Shown here in pieces: positions 37,743 through 46,132 of a stretch of 64,000 bases of DNA. The position numbers and the translations under genes are program-made. Each line of letters starts with the position of its first letter. The stretch's first letter is position 1. The stretch lies in contig JADQCB010000002.1 in NCBI GenBank assembly GCA_016278325.1, positions 186,001-250,000 on the forward strand. The letters run 5' to 3'. This DNA comes from Actibacterium sp. GTDB taxonomy: Bacteria; Pseudomonadota; Alphaproteobacteria; Rhodobacterales; Rhodobacteraceae. The notes under the pieces were generated by a model. The model searched no databases. It saw only the letters and a list, made by a program, of their open reading frames with translations, and was not told the origin of the DNA.

Positions 37743-39743
37743 TCACTCGAACTCCATGATGATATCGTCCACCGCAAGGCTGTCGCCCGGCCCGGCATTG
37801 ATCCGGCTGACCACCGCCTTGCGCTCGGCGCGCAGGATGTTTTCCATCTTCATCGCCTCGACGGTGCACAGGGCCTGGCCCTCCTGGACCTCCTCGCCTT
37901 CCGCGACATCGACCTTCACGATCAGCCCCGGCATCGGGCAGAGCAGGAATTTCGTGGTGTCGGGCGCCTGCTTTTCGGGCATCAGCGCGGCCAGCTCGGC
38001 ATGGCGCGGGGAATAGACGGCCACGTTCATGTCCGCCCCGCGGGTGCGGATGCGAAAGCCGGTGGCACGGCTTTCGACCTTCAGCACCAGCGTCGTTCCG
38101 TCGATATCCAGCCGCGCAAGGCTGTCGCCCGGTGTCCAGGCCGAGGCAACGCGATGCGTCGTGCCATCGGCGAAGGTCACCGTCGCACCGTCGCGGTCGG
38201 CGGCAATCGACAACGCGAAGCTTTCGCCCTGGGCGACAACCACCCAGTCGCTGCCCACCTTGCGCTCATGATTGCCCATTCGCCCCGAAATCCGGGCCCG
38301 CCGGATCTCGGCGACGCGGTGCATTGCCGCCACCGCCGCGGCCACCCGGCGCAGCGCATCGCCCGGCAGCCGCACCCCGTCGAACCCGTCGGGATACTCC
38401 TCGGCGATGAAGGCGGTAGTGATGTCGCCGGCAACGAATTTCGGATGATCCATCACCGCCGACAGGAACGGCAGGTTGTGGCCGATCCCCTCGACCTCGA
38501 AGGAATCCAGCGCCACGCGCATCCCCTCGATCGCCTCTTCGCGGGTCGGCGCCCAGGTGCACAGCTTGGCGATCATCGGGTCGTAATACATGCTGATCTC
38601 GCCACCCTCGAAAACGCCGGTATCGTTGCGCACCGCGTGATCGGCGGCCGCGACCTCCTGCGGCGGGCGATAACGCGACAGCCGGCCGATCGAGGGCAGA
38701 AACCCGCGATAGGGATCCTCGGCATAAAGCCGGCTTTCCATCGCCCAGCCCTTCAGCTTCACATCGTCCTGAGCGATCGGCAACCTTTCGCCGGCCGCCA
38801 CCCGGATCATCTGTTCGACAAGGTCGATGCCGGTGATCAACTCGGTCACCGGATGCTCGACCTGAAGCCGGGTATTCATTTCGAGGAAATAGAAATTCCG
38901 CGCGCCATCGACGATGAATTCCACGGTTCCGGCGCTGGCATACCCCACCGCATGGGCCAGCGCGACGGCCTGTTCGCCCATCCGCTTGCGCGTCTCGGCA
39001 TCGAGAAACGGGCTGGGCGCCTCTTCGATCACCTTCTGGTTGCGCCGCTGGATCGAACATTCCCGCTCTCCCAGATAGATGCCGTTGCCATGCGCGTCGC
39101 ACAGCACCTGGATCTCGATATGGCGCGGCTGGGTCACGAATTTCTCGATGAAGATCCGGTCGTCGCCGAAACTGCTGGCCGCCTCGTTCTTCGAAGACTG
39201 GAATCCCTCGCGCGCCTCGTCGTCATTCCAGGCGATGCGCATCCCCTTGCCACCGCCGCCGGCGCTGGCCTTGAGCATCACCGGATAGCCGATCTCGCCG
39301 GAAATCTTCACCGCCTCATCCGCATCCGCGATCAGGCCCATGTAGCCCGGCACGGTCGAGACCCCGGCCTCCTGCGCCAGCTTCTTCGAGGTGATCTTGT
39401 CGCCCATCGCCTCGATCGCGCCTTTCGGCGGGCCGATGAAGGCCACGCCGGCGGCCTCCAGCGCCTGTGCGAATTTCGGGTTTTCGGAAAGGAAGCCGTA
39501 GCCCGGATGCACCGCCTGCGCGCCCGTGGCGCGGATCGCCTCCAGGATGCGGTCGATCACGATATAGGATTCGCTGGCCGGCGCCGGGCCGATATGCACC
39601 GCCTCGTCGGCCATCGACACATGCAGCGCATTGCGGTCGGCATCGGAATAGACCGCAACGGTGGCGATTCCCATCCGCCGCGCGGTCTTGATCACACGGC
39701 AGGCGATTTCGCCACGATTCGCGATCAGGATCTTTTCGAACAT
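37743..39743 (-). CDS. pccA: Propionyl-CoA carboxylase biotin-containing alpha subunit
   Basis: This 666-residue protein carries a biotin carboxylase module (MFEKILIANRGEIACRVI start; ATP-grasp loop KASAGGGGKGMRIAW, about residues 159-173), a BT linker domain and a carboxy-terminal biotinyl domain with EAMKMEN, the biotinylated Lys being about residue 632. With PccB it carboxylates propionyl-CoA to methylmalonyl-CoA. The gene lies between a strong hairpin (39800-39832) and the convergent DUF4174 gene. Two terminator-like structures separate it from pccB, so pccA and pccB are probably not one simple transcript. Confidence 0.95.
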   Translation of the reverse strand: MFEKILIANRGEIACRVIKTARRMGIATVAVYSDADRNALHVSMADEAVHIGPAPASESYIVIDRILEAIRATGAQAVHPGYGFLSENPKFAQALEAAGVAFIGPPKGAIEAMGDKITSKKLAQEAGVSTVPGYMGLIADADEAVKISGEIGYPVMLKASAGGGGKGMRIAWNDDEAREGFQSSKNEAASSFGDDRIFIEKFVTQPRHIEIQVLCDAHGNGIYLGERECSIQRRNQKVIEEAPSPFLDAETRKRMGEQAVALAHAVGYASAGTVEFIVDGARNFYFLEMNTRLQVEHPVTELITGIDLVEQMIRVAAGERLPIAQDDVKLKGWAMESRLYAEDPYRGFLPSIGRLSRYRPPQEVAAADHAVRNDTGVFEGGEISMYYDPMIAKLCTWAPTREEAIEGMRVALDSFEVEGIGHNLPFLSAVMDHPKFVAGDITTAFIAEEYPDGFDGVRLPGDALRRVAAAVAAMHRVAEIRRARISGRMGNHERKVGSDWVVVAQGESFALSIAADRDGATVTFADGTTHRVASAWTPGDSLARLDIDGTTLVLKVESRATGFRIRTRGADMNVAVYSPRHAELAALMPEKQAPDTTKFLLCPMPGLIVKVDVAEGEEVQEGQALCTVEAMKMENILRAERKAVVSRINAGPGDSLAVDDIIMEFE

Positions 39744-39799
39744 CGACTGTCCCTTCCAGTATCGGGCCGCCGCATCGCCGCGGCGGCCAAGACAAACGA

Positions 39800-39832
39800 A
39801 AGGCCACCGGGGCGGCTCGCCCCGGTGGCCTT
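39800..39832 (-). terminator. Strong hairpin between small lipoprotein gene and pccA
   Basis: A perfect 15-bp inverted repeat (39800-39814 and 39818-39832) with a 3-base loop lies 43 bases after the stop of the lipoprotein gene. On the minus strand the stem is followed by CGTTTGTC, a modest U-tract. It should end or weaken transcription before pccA. Confidence 0.75.
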
Positions 39833-39875
39833 GTCATCCGCGATTGCCGGGCCCGTGCCCGGCCGTTTCACGATG

Positions 39876-40076
39876 TCAGTTGCAGATGCCCGCGTCGTCG
39901 CAAAGCGCCCCGCCGGCGGCGCCGGCCGCGGCCCCTGCGACCGCGCTGCCACCCAACGCATCCGCGACGATCGCACCGCCCGCCGCACCGGCCAGGGCGC
40001 GCTCGCCATCATTGTCAAGGCATCCCGACAACGCAAATGCCATTGCCGGCACGACCAAAAGTTTGAGAATTCGCAT
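39876..40076 (-). CDS. Small glycine-zipper lipoprotein
   Basis: This 66-residue protein begins with a lipoprotein signal (MRILKLLVVPAMAFALSGC, Cys 19). The mature part is Ala/Gly rich (ALAGAAGGAIVADALGGSAV, AGAAAGAAGGAL), resembling glycine-zipper proteins of the outer membrane, and ends with a pair of Cys (CDDAGIC). Start at 40076 has GGAG four bases upstream. It sits between terminators in the pcc region; a 27-bp inverted repeat overlaps its probable promoter. Function unknown. Confidence 0.8.
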   Translation of the reverse strand: MRILKLLVVPAMAFALSGCLDNDGERALAGAAGGAIVADALGGSAVAGAAAGAAGGALCDDAGICN

Positions 40077-40110
40077 GCTGCTCCGCCTTCTTTGTGGGTT
40101 GAACTGCAAT

Positions 40111-40140
40111 CAATATGGCGACTGTCGCACCATATTGCAA
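40111..40140 (-). promoter_or_regulatory. Promoter and inverted repeat upstream of the small lipoprotein gene
   Basis: An 8-bp perfect inverted repeat (CAATATGG at 40111-40118, complement at 40130-40137) flanks a smaller CGAC-T-GTCG hairpin. On the minus strand TTGCAA (40135-40140) and CATATT (40112-40117) form a -35/-10 pair with a 17-base spacer. The TTTGCAA at its upstream edge resembles half a PccR box, but only half. Regulator unknown. Confidence 0.5.
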
Positions 40141-40196
40141 AGGCTGAATCGTCCGCCACAGCCGCGGTGGCGAAGCCTTGCCATGCCCACGAGGAG

Positions 40197-40233
40197 AAAA
40201 AACCTGGCCTGACCCGAAACGGGCCAGACCAGG
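40197..40233 (-). terminator. Rho-independent terminator after the 40399-40758 gene
   Basis: A 14-bp stem (40203-40216 with 40220-40233, including two G-U pairs, AAA/UUU loop) is followed on the minus strand by six U residues (40197-40202). This is the clearest intrinsic terminator in the window. The remaining bases from 40234 to 40398 show nothing else recognisable. Confidence 0.85.
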
Positions 40234-40398
40234 GAGAAGGGGAAGGGTAACGGTAGATATGGAACGGACCACATGCGGGCACATGCGGCGCCCTTCCGAC
40301 ACCGATCCTGCGCCAGGTCCGGGCCGGCGCATACGAAAATTTCGCCTGCCCCCGGCGCTGAGCCGGATTTCGCTCAGAAAACCTGCCCGCGCGCAAGA

Positions 40399-40758
40399 TC
40401 ATGCCCAATCCCGGCCCTCGAAAACCTCGGGAAAGCTTGCCCGGGCGCGCGCCACGTCGATCCGCAGCATGGCATCATAGCTTGTCGGGTCGAACGGGTC
40501 TTCGGCGGGCACCACCTCGCGCCCGAACAGCCACGAAAGCCGCCCGGCGTCGAGATTGCCGCGCTCGAACGGGGCATCCCCGAAATGATCCCACAATGCC
40601 GCCAGGAAGGCCGCGTCGGCCCGGCGGTCGGGCGCACGCCGGTCGGCATAGCGTTGTCGCGCCACGATCGGCGTTGCGCCCCTGGGATTGTCCCGCCGTA
40701 TGGTGAACTGGAAATCGGTGCCGGGCAGCCGGCCTGGAAATCCGCGATGCTTCAGCAT
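40399..40758 (-). CDS. Conserved hypothetical protein in the pcc locus
   Basis: This 119-residue protein is basic at the front (MLKHRGFPGRLPGTDFQFT) and acidic behind, with AFLAALWDHFGDAPFERGNL and LSWLFGREVVPAEDPFDPTS segments. It has no signal peptide, membrane helix or cysteine cluster. It looks like a small soluble helical protein. Start at 40758 was preferred over an in-frame ATG at 40830 because GGCGGG precedes it and the longer leader is compositionally odd. It lies between pccB and pccA, where a small hypothetical gene is common in Rhodobacteraceae. Function unknown. Confidence 0.7.
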   Translation of the reverse strand: MLKHRGFPGRLPGTDFQFTIRRDNPRGATPIVARQRYADRRAPDRRADAAFLAALWDHFGDAPFERGNLDAGRLSWLFGREVVPAEDPFDPTSYDAMLRIDVARARASFPEVFEGRDWA

Positions 40759-40914
40759 GGGATTTCCCGCCGTGCCATTGCCGAAAGCGGATTCAGACGG
40801 CGCGAAAATCCGCGCCCCGAAAATGCGCAATGCCCGAACACGTCAATCCCGACCGCAAGGCCGGGTTTCGGGCGGGCCTGCGGGACGGGCGCCAAGGCCC
40901 GCCCCGAAAGCGGT

Positions 40915-41046
40915 TCAGTACTTGCTGTAGGTCTGCTCGGCCGAGACGGGCTCGGGCTCGACATAAACGACCTTTTCTTCCGTGGCGCAGGCCGCGGTAA
41001 AGGCCAGCGCACAGATTGCCACCAGAACCTTGAAGCTGCTGGGCAT
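40915..41046 (-). CDS. Very small lipoprotein (43 residues)
   Basis: Translated directly from the minus strand, 44 codons run from ATG at 41046 to TGA at 40915. The protein starts MPSSFKVLVAICALAFTAAC, a clear lipoprotein signal with lipobox TAAC (Cys 20). The mature peptide is only about 24 residues (CATEEKVVYVEPEPVSAEQT then YSKY). GAGGAG lies six bases upstream of the ATG. It follows pccB on the same strand and is likely part of that transcript unless the hairpins at 41121-41160 terminate it. Function unknown. Confidence 0.75.
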   Translation of the reverse strand: MPSSFKVLVAICALAFTAACATEEKVVYVEPEPVSAEQTYSKY

Positions 41047-41379
41047 GTTCTACTCCTCATCCATTTTTCCGTCGGCTGGGCATGCGTCCACATCCCCCCG
41101 ACCGGCTTCAATAAGCGAACCGCAGGATCGCGGCCCGCGATCACCATAGCGAATCCTGCGCAAGTTGCACATGCCCAAGCGATTGCACCATGCCCCTGTG
41201 GCGGGAATGCCGCATCGGAGCCGCGCCCTGCGCAGACCCGCGCAAGATCGCGACGACGCGCCGAAACACGCGCCACACGCGACGCCGGGCCGGATTGCCC
41301 CGCGCGGTGCGCCCGCGCCCCCGGCGCCCGGGCGATCGCGGCGTGGAAATTCGCGATTTGGTCCATCTTTACGATCCCC
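41047..41379. other. Intergenic stretch after pccB with nested hairpins
   Basis: These 333 bases hold no recognisable gene. At 41121-41160 an 8-bp outer inverted repeat (CGCAGGAT with its complement at 41153-41160) partly overlaps an inner 7-bp one (GATCGCG at 41126-41132, complement at 41136-41142), so the two stems compete for three bases. No U-tract follows. It may attenuate transcription from pccB into the small lipoprotein gene or lie in that gene's leader. Confidence 0.45.
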
Positions 41380-42912
41380 TCACAACGGGATGTTATCGTG
41401 CTTTTTCCACGGGTTGCTTTGCTTCTTTCCGCGCAACGAAGCGAAGGCCCGGGCCACCCGGCGACGGGTCGAATGCGGCATGATCACCTCGTCGATGAAA
41501 CCGCGCTCGGCGGCAACGAACGGGTTGGCGAAACGCGCCTCGTATTCCCGGGTGCGCCCGGCGATCTTTTCGGCGTCATCGAGTTCCGCGCGATACAGGA
41601 TCTCTGTCGCCCCCTTGGCCCCCATCACCGCGATCTGCGCCGTGGGCCAGGCATAGTTGAAATCGCCCCGCAAATGCTTGGAACTCATCACGTCATACGC
41701 GCCGCCATAAGCCTTGCGGGTGATGACCGTGACCTTGGGCACCGTCGCCTCGCCGAAGGCGAACAGCAGCTTGGCGCCATGCTTTATCACGCCGCCGAAT
41801 TCCTGGCTGGTCCCCGGCAGGAAGCCCGGAACGTCGACGAAGGTCAGGATCGGGATCTCGAAGGCATCGCAGAAGCGCACGAACCGGGCCGCCTTGCGCG
41901 AGCTGTCGATGTCCAGGCATCCGGCCAGCACCATCGGCTGGTTCGCCACGACGCCAACGGTCTGCCCCTCCAGGCGGATGAACCCGGTGATGATGTTCTT
42001 GGCGAACTCGGCCTGAAGCTCATAGAAATCGCCCTCGTCCGCCGTCTTCACGATCAGCTCCTTCATGTCGTAGGGCTGATTGGGGTTGTCGGGGATCAGC
42101 GTGTCGAGGCTTTCCTCGATCCGGCCTGGATCGTCGAAGAACGGGCGCACCGGCGCCCTCTCGCGGTTCGACAATGGCAGGAAATCGACCAGCCGGCGCA
42201 CCTCGGCCAGCGTCTCGACATCGTTCTCGAAGGCCGCGTCGGCGACCGAGGATTTGCGGGTATGCGTGGTGGCCCCGCCCAGCTCTTCCGCCGTGACCTG
42301 CTCATTGGTCACCGTCTTGACCACGTCGGGCCCCGTCACGAACATGTAGGAGCTGTCCTTGACCATGAAGATGAAGTCGGTCATCGCCGGGGAATAGACC
42401 GCGCCGCCGGCGCAGGGGCCCATGATGACGCTGATCTGCGGGATCACGCCCGAGGCCATGATGTTGCGCTGGAACACCTCGGCATAGCCGGCAAGGCTGG
42501 CCACGCCCTCCTGGATGCGGGCGCCGCCGGAATCGTTGATCCCGATCACCGGCGCCCCGTTCTGCATCGCCATGTCCATGATCTTGCAGATCTTCTGAGC
42601 GTGGGTCTCGGACAGCGACCCGCCGAAAACCGTGAAATCCTGGCTGAAGACATAGACCATCCGGCCGTTCACGGTGCCCCAGCCGGTCACGACGCCGTCG
42701 CCATGCGGGCGGCTGTCCTCCATCCCGAAATCGGTGCAGCGATGCGCGACGAAGGTGTCGAACTCTTCGAAACTGCCCTCGTCGAGCAGCAGGTCGATGC
42801 GTTCGCGCGCCGTCAGCTTTCCCTTGGCGTGCTGGGCGTCGATCCGCTTCTGCCCGCCGCCCAGCCGCGCGGCGGCGCGGCGCGCATCGAGTTCCTGAAG
42901 GATGTCTTTCAT
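41380..42912 (-). CDS. pccB: Propionyl-CoA carboxylase beta subunit (carboxyltransferase)
   Basis: This 510-residue crotonase-fold carboxyltransferase accepts carboxybiotin from PccA and forms methylmalonyl-CoA. Recognisable motifs are [20 protein letters not shown] and [20 protein letters not shown] (acyl-CoA oxyanion hole), later [16 protein letters not shown] and [19 protein letters not shown] (biotin site). The start at 42912 (MKDILQEL) is the normal family start; an upstream in-frame codon at 42945 adds a basic leader. Its upstream region has TTTGCAAA and TTTGCGAA boxes expected for PccR, which is encoded nearby at 44380. Confidence 0.95.
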   Translation of the reverse strand: MKDILQELDARRAAARLGGGQKRIDAQHAKGKLTARERIDLLLDEGSFEEFDTFVAHRCTDFGMEDSRPHGDGVVTGWGTVNGRMVYVFSQDFTVFGGSLSETHAQKICKIMDMAMQNGAPVIGINDSGGARIQEGVASLAGYAEVFQRNIMASGVIPQISVIMGPCAGGAVYSPAMTDFIFMVKDSSYMFVTGPDVVKTVTNEQVTAEELGGATTHTRKSSVADAAFENDVETLAEVRRLVDFLPLSNRERAPVRPFFDDPGRIEESLDTLIPDNPNQPYDMKELIVKTADEGDFYELQAEFAKNIITGFIRLEGQTVGVVANQPMVLAGCLDIDSSRKAARFVRFCDAFEIPILTFVDVPGFLPGTSQEFGGVIKHGAKLLFAFGEATVPKVTVITRKAYGGAYDVMSSKHLRGDFNYAWPTAQIAVMGAKGATEILYRAELDDAEKIAGRTREYEARFANPFVAAERGFIDEVIMPHSTRRRVARAFASLRGKKQSNPWKKHDNIPL

Positions 42913-42987
42913 CGGCGTGCCTCCCCCGCGTCGGATTTGCCGCAACCTAACCGGCGCGGGGGCAGAGACAAAGCGGAATCGGGCATA

Positions 42988-43035
42988 TTTGCAAACTATT
43001 GCCAGAGGTTGGCGCGCAAAGTGAATATTTGCGAA
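42988..43035. promoter_or_regulatory. Candidate PccR boxes between pccB and the MFS gene
   Basis: TTTGCAAA lies at 42988-42995 and TTTGCGAA at 43028-43035, starts exactly 40 bases apart. The second is also part of an inverted repeat CGCAAA-N7-TTTGCG (43015-43033). The described ScfR/PccR motif is, from memory, TTTGCAAA-N4-TTTGCAAA, so each site here has one good half and a degenerate partner. The boxes could serve pccB and the divergent MFS gene. Confidence 0.6.
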
Positions 43036-43094
43036 CTGCCGCGCGCCGCCGCCACCTTATGGACAAGCTGACGAATTGCGCCTAAGCGGCCTTG

Positions 43095-44309
43095 ATGACG
43101 CCAAGACAACCGATGCGCACGACCCCGCCTCACATCCTGACACTTGTCCTGCTGGCCGGGTTGTCGGCGCTTTCGATGAACATTTTCCTGCCGTCGCTGC
43201 CGAACATGACGGCGTTTTTCGATACCGAATACCGGCTGATGCAGCTTTCGGTGGCGCTGTATCTTGCCGTGAACGCCGTCCTGCAACTCTTCGTCGGGCC
43301 GATTTCCGACAAATACGGGCGCCGGCCGGTGCTGCTGGGGGCGGTCGCGCTGTTCATCCTTGCGACCATTGGCTGCCTGCTGACCAGCAATGTCTATGTC
43401 TTTCTCGCCTTTCGCATGGGCCAGGCGGTCATCGTGGCCGGCATGGTGCTCAGCCGCGCGGTGGTGCGCGACACGGTTCCGCAGGACGAGGCGGCCTCGA
43501 AGATCGGCTATGTCACCATGGGCATGGCACTTGTGCCGATGCTCGGGCCGGCGGCCGGCGGCGTGCTGGACGAGGCGTTCGGCTGGCAGGCCAATTTCGC
43601 CATGCTGCTGATCGGCGGGATCGGCGTGCTGGCGCTGATCTGGGCCGACCTGGGCGAAACCGCGCGGCCCAGCGACATCACCCTGCTGGCCCAGTTCCGG
43701 GAATATCCCGAACTGATCCGCTCGCGCCGGTTCTGGGGCTATGCGCTGGTCATGGCCTTCACCTCGGGGGCCTTCTTCGCCTTCCTGGGCGGCGCGCCCT
43801 TCGTGGGCACCAATGTCTTCGGCCTGTCACCCTCGGCACTGGGGCTCTATTTCGGGATGACGGCCCTGGGATACATGGCCGGCAATTTCGTTTCGGGGCG
43901 GTATTCGGTCCGGGCCGGGATCAACCGGATGATATTGTGGGGGACGCTGATCGTGACCGCCGGCCTGGCGGTCTGCCTGATGTTGTTCCTTGCCGGCGCC
44001 GCGCATCCGCTCGCCTTTTTCGGGTTCATGACGACGGTCGGGCTGGGCAACGGGCTGGTCCTGCCCAATGCGACCGCCGGGATGCTTTCGGTGCGACCGC
44101 ATCTGGCCGGCACCGCAAGCGGGCTGGGCGGGGCGATCCAGATCGGCGGCGGCGCCGCGCTCAGCGCACTGGCCGGCGCGATGCTTGTCCCGGGCTGGGG
44201 GGTCTTCCCGCTGCTCGGCCTCATGTTGTCCACCTCGATCGCCTCGGTCCTGGCGGTGCTGTTCGTCCTGCACATCAACCGGATCGCCGGCGATCTGCCC
44301 GGGCTGTGA
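43095..44309 (+). CDS. Bcr/CflA-type MFS efflux transporter
   Basis: This protein of about 404 residues has 12 predicted helices and the drug/H+ antiporter (DHA1, Bcr/CflA) signature: SMNIFLPSLPNM in helix 1, QLFVGPISDKYGRRPVLLGA (motif A) and RMGQAVIVAGMVLSRAVVRD. Exporters of this group move bicyclomycin, chloramphenicol, cysteine or other small molecules. It lies between pccB and pccR, unlike loci where pccR directly abuts pccB, so it could export a propionate-related metabolite; this is speculative. Start is uncertain: ATG at 43095 or 43113, neither with a strong ribosome site. Confidence 0.85.
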   Translation: MTPRQPMRTTPPHILTLVLLAGLSALSMNIFLPSLPNMTAFFDTEYRLMQLSVALYLAVNAVLQLFVGPISDKYGRRPVLLGAVALFILATIGCLLTSNVYVFLAFRMGQAVIVAGMVLSRAVVRDTVPQDEAASKIGYVTMGMALVPMLGPAAGGVLDEAFGWQANFAMLLIGGIGVLALIWADLGETARPSDITLLAQFREYPELIRSRRFWGYALVMAFTSGAFFAFLGGAPFVGTNVFGLSPSALGLYFGMTALGYMAGNFVSGRYSVRAGINRMILWGTLIVTAGLAVCLMLFLAGAAHPLAFFGFMTTVGLGNGLVLPNATAGMLSVRPHLAGTASGLGGAIQIGGGAALSALAGAMLVPGWGVFPLLGLMLSTSIASVLAVLFVLHINRIAGDLPGL

Positions 44310-44320
44310 GCGCAGGTGCC

Positions 44321-44370
44321 TTGCGCCGCCGCTTTGCAAAGGGATAAAATTCCGAAAGCAAAACTGCAAA
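44321..44370 (+). promoter_or_regulatory. pccR promoter with internal PccR box
   Basis: TTGCGC (44321-44326) and TAAAAT (44345-44350) form a -35/-10 pair with an 18-base spacer. A perfect 10-bp palindrome CTTTGCAAAG (44332-44341) lies inside that spacer, and GCAAAACTGCAAA follows at 44359-44370 region. Binding of PccR there would block its own promoter, fitting autoregulation. Confidence 0.65.
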
Positions 44371-44379
44371 GGCACGATC

Positions 44380-45783
44380 ATGGCCAACCAGAAACTCTAT
44401 GCCGGGGTAAAGCTGCGCGAAACCCGCACCCGCCTGGGCCTCACCCAGAAGGATTTCGCCGCGAAACTGGGCGTTTCCCTGCCATATCTCAATCAGATGG
44501 AGAACAATAACCGCCCGGTCTCGACCGGGGTGGTGCTCGCCCTGGCGCAGGAATTCGGTTTCGATGTCACCGAGCTGTCGACCGGCGATGCGGAACGAAT
44601 CGTCGCCGACATGCGCGAGGCGCTGGCCGATCCGGTCTTTGCCGACGCGGCGCCGCCGCTTGCAGACTTACGACTTGCGGCGTCGAACGCGCCGGCGCTG
44701 GCCCGGGCCTTCCTGGACCTGCATCGCGCCTATCGCCAGGGGCGTGAAAGGCTTGCCTCGCTTGACGAGGCCCTGGGGCGCGAGGATGCCCGCGTGCAGC
44801 CCTCTCCGTGGGAAGAGGTCCGGGATTTCTTTCACTATTGCGACAATTACCTCGACGCGATCGACCGTGCCGCCGAACGCTTCGCCTGTCCGGGCGGCGC
44901 ACGCGGGGACGTGATGCAGATGGCGCGCGAGACGCTGCGCAAGGCGGGAATCCGGGTTGTCGAGGGCGATGGCGACATGCTGCGCAGCTATGACGCGGCC
45001 GAGCGGAAACTGACCCTTTCGGCGAAGGCGGCCCCGGCCACGCAACGCTTTCAGCTGCTTCACCAGCTGGCGCTGCTCACCCAGTCCCGGTTGCTGGATG
45101 CGACGCTGGATTTCGCCCGATTCCAAAGCGAAGCCGCCCGCGCCATCGCCCGGATCGGGCTGGCGAACTATTTCGCAGGGGCCGCGCTGTTACCCTATGG
45201 TCCGTTTCTTGCGGCCGCGTGGGAAACGCGCCACGACCTGGAACTGCTGGCCGGCCGGTTCGGCGCGTCGATCGAGCAGGTCGCGCACCGGCTGTCCACG
45301 CTCCAGCGCCCCGGCGCCAAGGGTGTGCCGTTCTTCTTCGTCCAGGTCGACCAGGCCGGCACGATCACCAAGCGGCACTCTGCGACCCGGCTGCAATTCG
45401 CCCGCTTCGGCGGCGCCTGCCCGCTGTGGAACGTGCATCGCGCCTTCGAAACGCCGGGCCGGTTCCTGCGGCAACTGGCCGAGACGCCGGACGGTGTGCG
45501 GTTTTTCTGCCTGGCGCGGGACGTGTCGAAACCCGGCGGCGCGTGGAAGGCCCCGGTGCGCCGATTCGCCATCGGGCTGGGATGCGAGGTGCAGCACGCG
45601 GACCGGATCGTCTATGCCGACGACCTGGATCTTGCCCGCGGCGCCGCGTTCGAGCCGATCGGGATTTCCTGCCGGATCTGCGAACGCCGGCACTGCCACC
45701 AACGCTCTGTGCCGCCGCTGGAACGCCGCCTGCATGTATCGCCCGACCAGCGCGGCGTCCTGCCCTATACGATTGCCGATTAG
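44380..45783 (+). CDS. pccR: PccR-type short-chain fatty acyl-CoA regulator
   Basis: This 467-residue regulator belongs to the ScfR family described in Rhodobacter sphaeroides. It has an amino-terminal XRE helix-turn-helix (LGLTQKDFAAKLGVSLPYLN, about residues 19-38), an IrrE-like/DUF955-derived middle region and a carboxy-terminal domain with the Cys cluster CRICERRHCHQ (about residues 430-440), all typical of PccR/MccR. PccR senses propionyl-CoA-related acyl-CoA and controls pccB. Start ATG at 44380 follows the helix-turn-helix start expected (MANQKLYAG). TTTGCAAA boxes lie upstream of it and of pccB. Confidence 0.9.
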   Translation: MANQKLYAGVKLRETRTRLGLTQKDFAAKLGVSLPYLNQMENNNRPVSTGVVLALAQEFGFDVTELSTGDAERIVADMREALADPVFADAAPPLADLRLAASNAPALARAFLDLHRAYRQGRERLASLDEALGREDARVQPSPWEEVRDFFHYCDNYLDAIDRAAERFACPGGARGDVMQMARETLRKAGIRVVEGDGDMLRSYDAAERKLTLSAKAAPATQRFQLLHQLALLTQSRLLDATLDFARFQSEAARAIARIGLANYFAGAALLPYGPFLAAAWETRHDLELLAGRFGASIEQVAHRLSTLQRPGAKGVPFFFVQVDQAGTITKRHSATRLQFARFGGACPLWNVHRAFETPGRFLRQLAETPDGVRFFCLARDVSKPGGAWKAPVRRFAIGLGCEVQHADRIVYADDLDLARGAAFEPIGISCRICERRHCHQRSVPPLERRLHVSPDQRGVLPYTIAD

Positions 45784-45795
45784 CGACCGGTGCGC

Positions 45796-46044
45796 TCAGC
45801 CGGCCTCGGCGGAGGAAAGGATCTCGGCGATTTCATCCTTCAGCGCCAGGCGCTGCTTGCGCAGGTCCTGTTCATGCGCCTCGTCGGTCGGTTCGACATT
45901 GGTTTCGGCCCGGTGAACCGCCCGGTTGATGTCGTGATATTGCTCGATCAGCCGGGTGAAATGCGGGCTGGATTTCTTCAGTTCCGTAATCCGGTCGCCT
46001 TTTCCGGGAAATTCCTCGGCCAGTTCATGCGGGACATGGGACAT
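45796..46044 (-). CDS. YdcH/DUF465 family small protein
   Basis: This 82-residue helical protein (MSHVPHELAEEFPGKGDRIT, then HFTRLIEQYHDINRAVHRAE and LRKQRLALKDEIAEIL) matches DUF465, a two-helix coiled-coil hairpin family found across proteobacteria. Start at 46044 is the family start; an in-frame extension upstream overlaps the hemerythrin gene and is Gly/Gln rich. Function unknown. Confidence 0.88.
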   Translation of the reverse strand: MSHVPHELAEEFPGKGDRITELKKSSPHFTRLIEQYHDINRAVHRAETNVEPTDEAHEQDLRKQRLALKDEIAEILSSAEAG

Positions 46045-46132
46045 CGCGTTACCTTTTCCTTCCTGTTGACCTTGGCCTTTTAGACCGCCATTCGACGCAC
46101 CACCTTGACCCTGATCAATTCCCGAACCGACG

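Noticed and set aside
39744-39799. Search for a separate pccA promoter
   Set aside because: No acceptable -35/-10 spacing was found; pccA may be read through from upstream or use a non-consensus promoter.
40273-43071. 932-codon plus-strand frame
   Set aside because: Antisense to pccB and neighbours; composition is that of reverse-strand GC bias.
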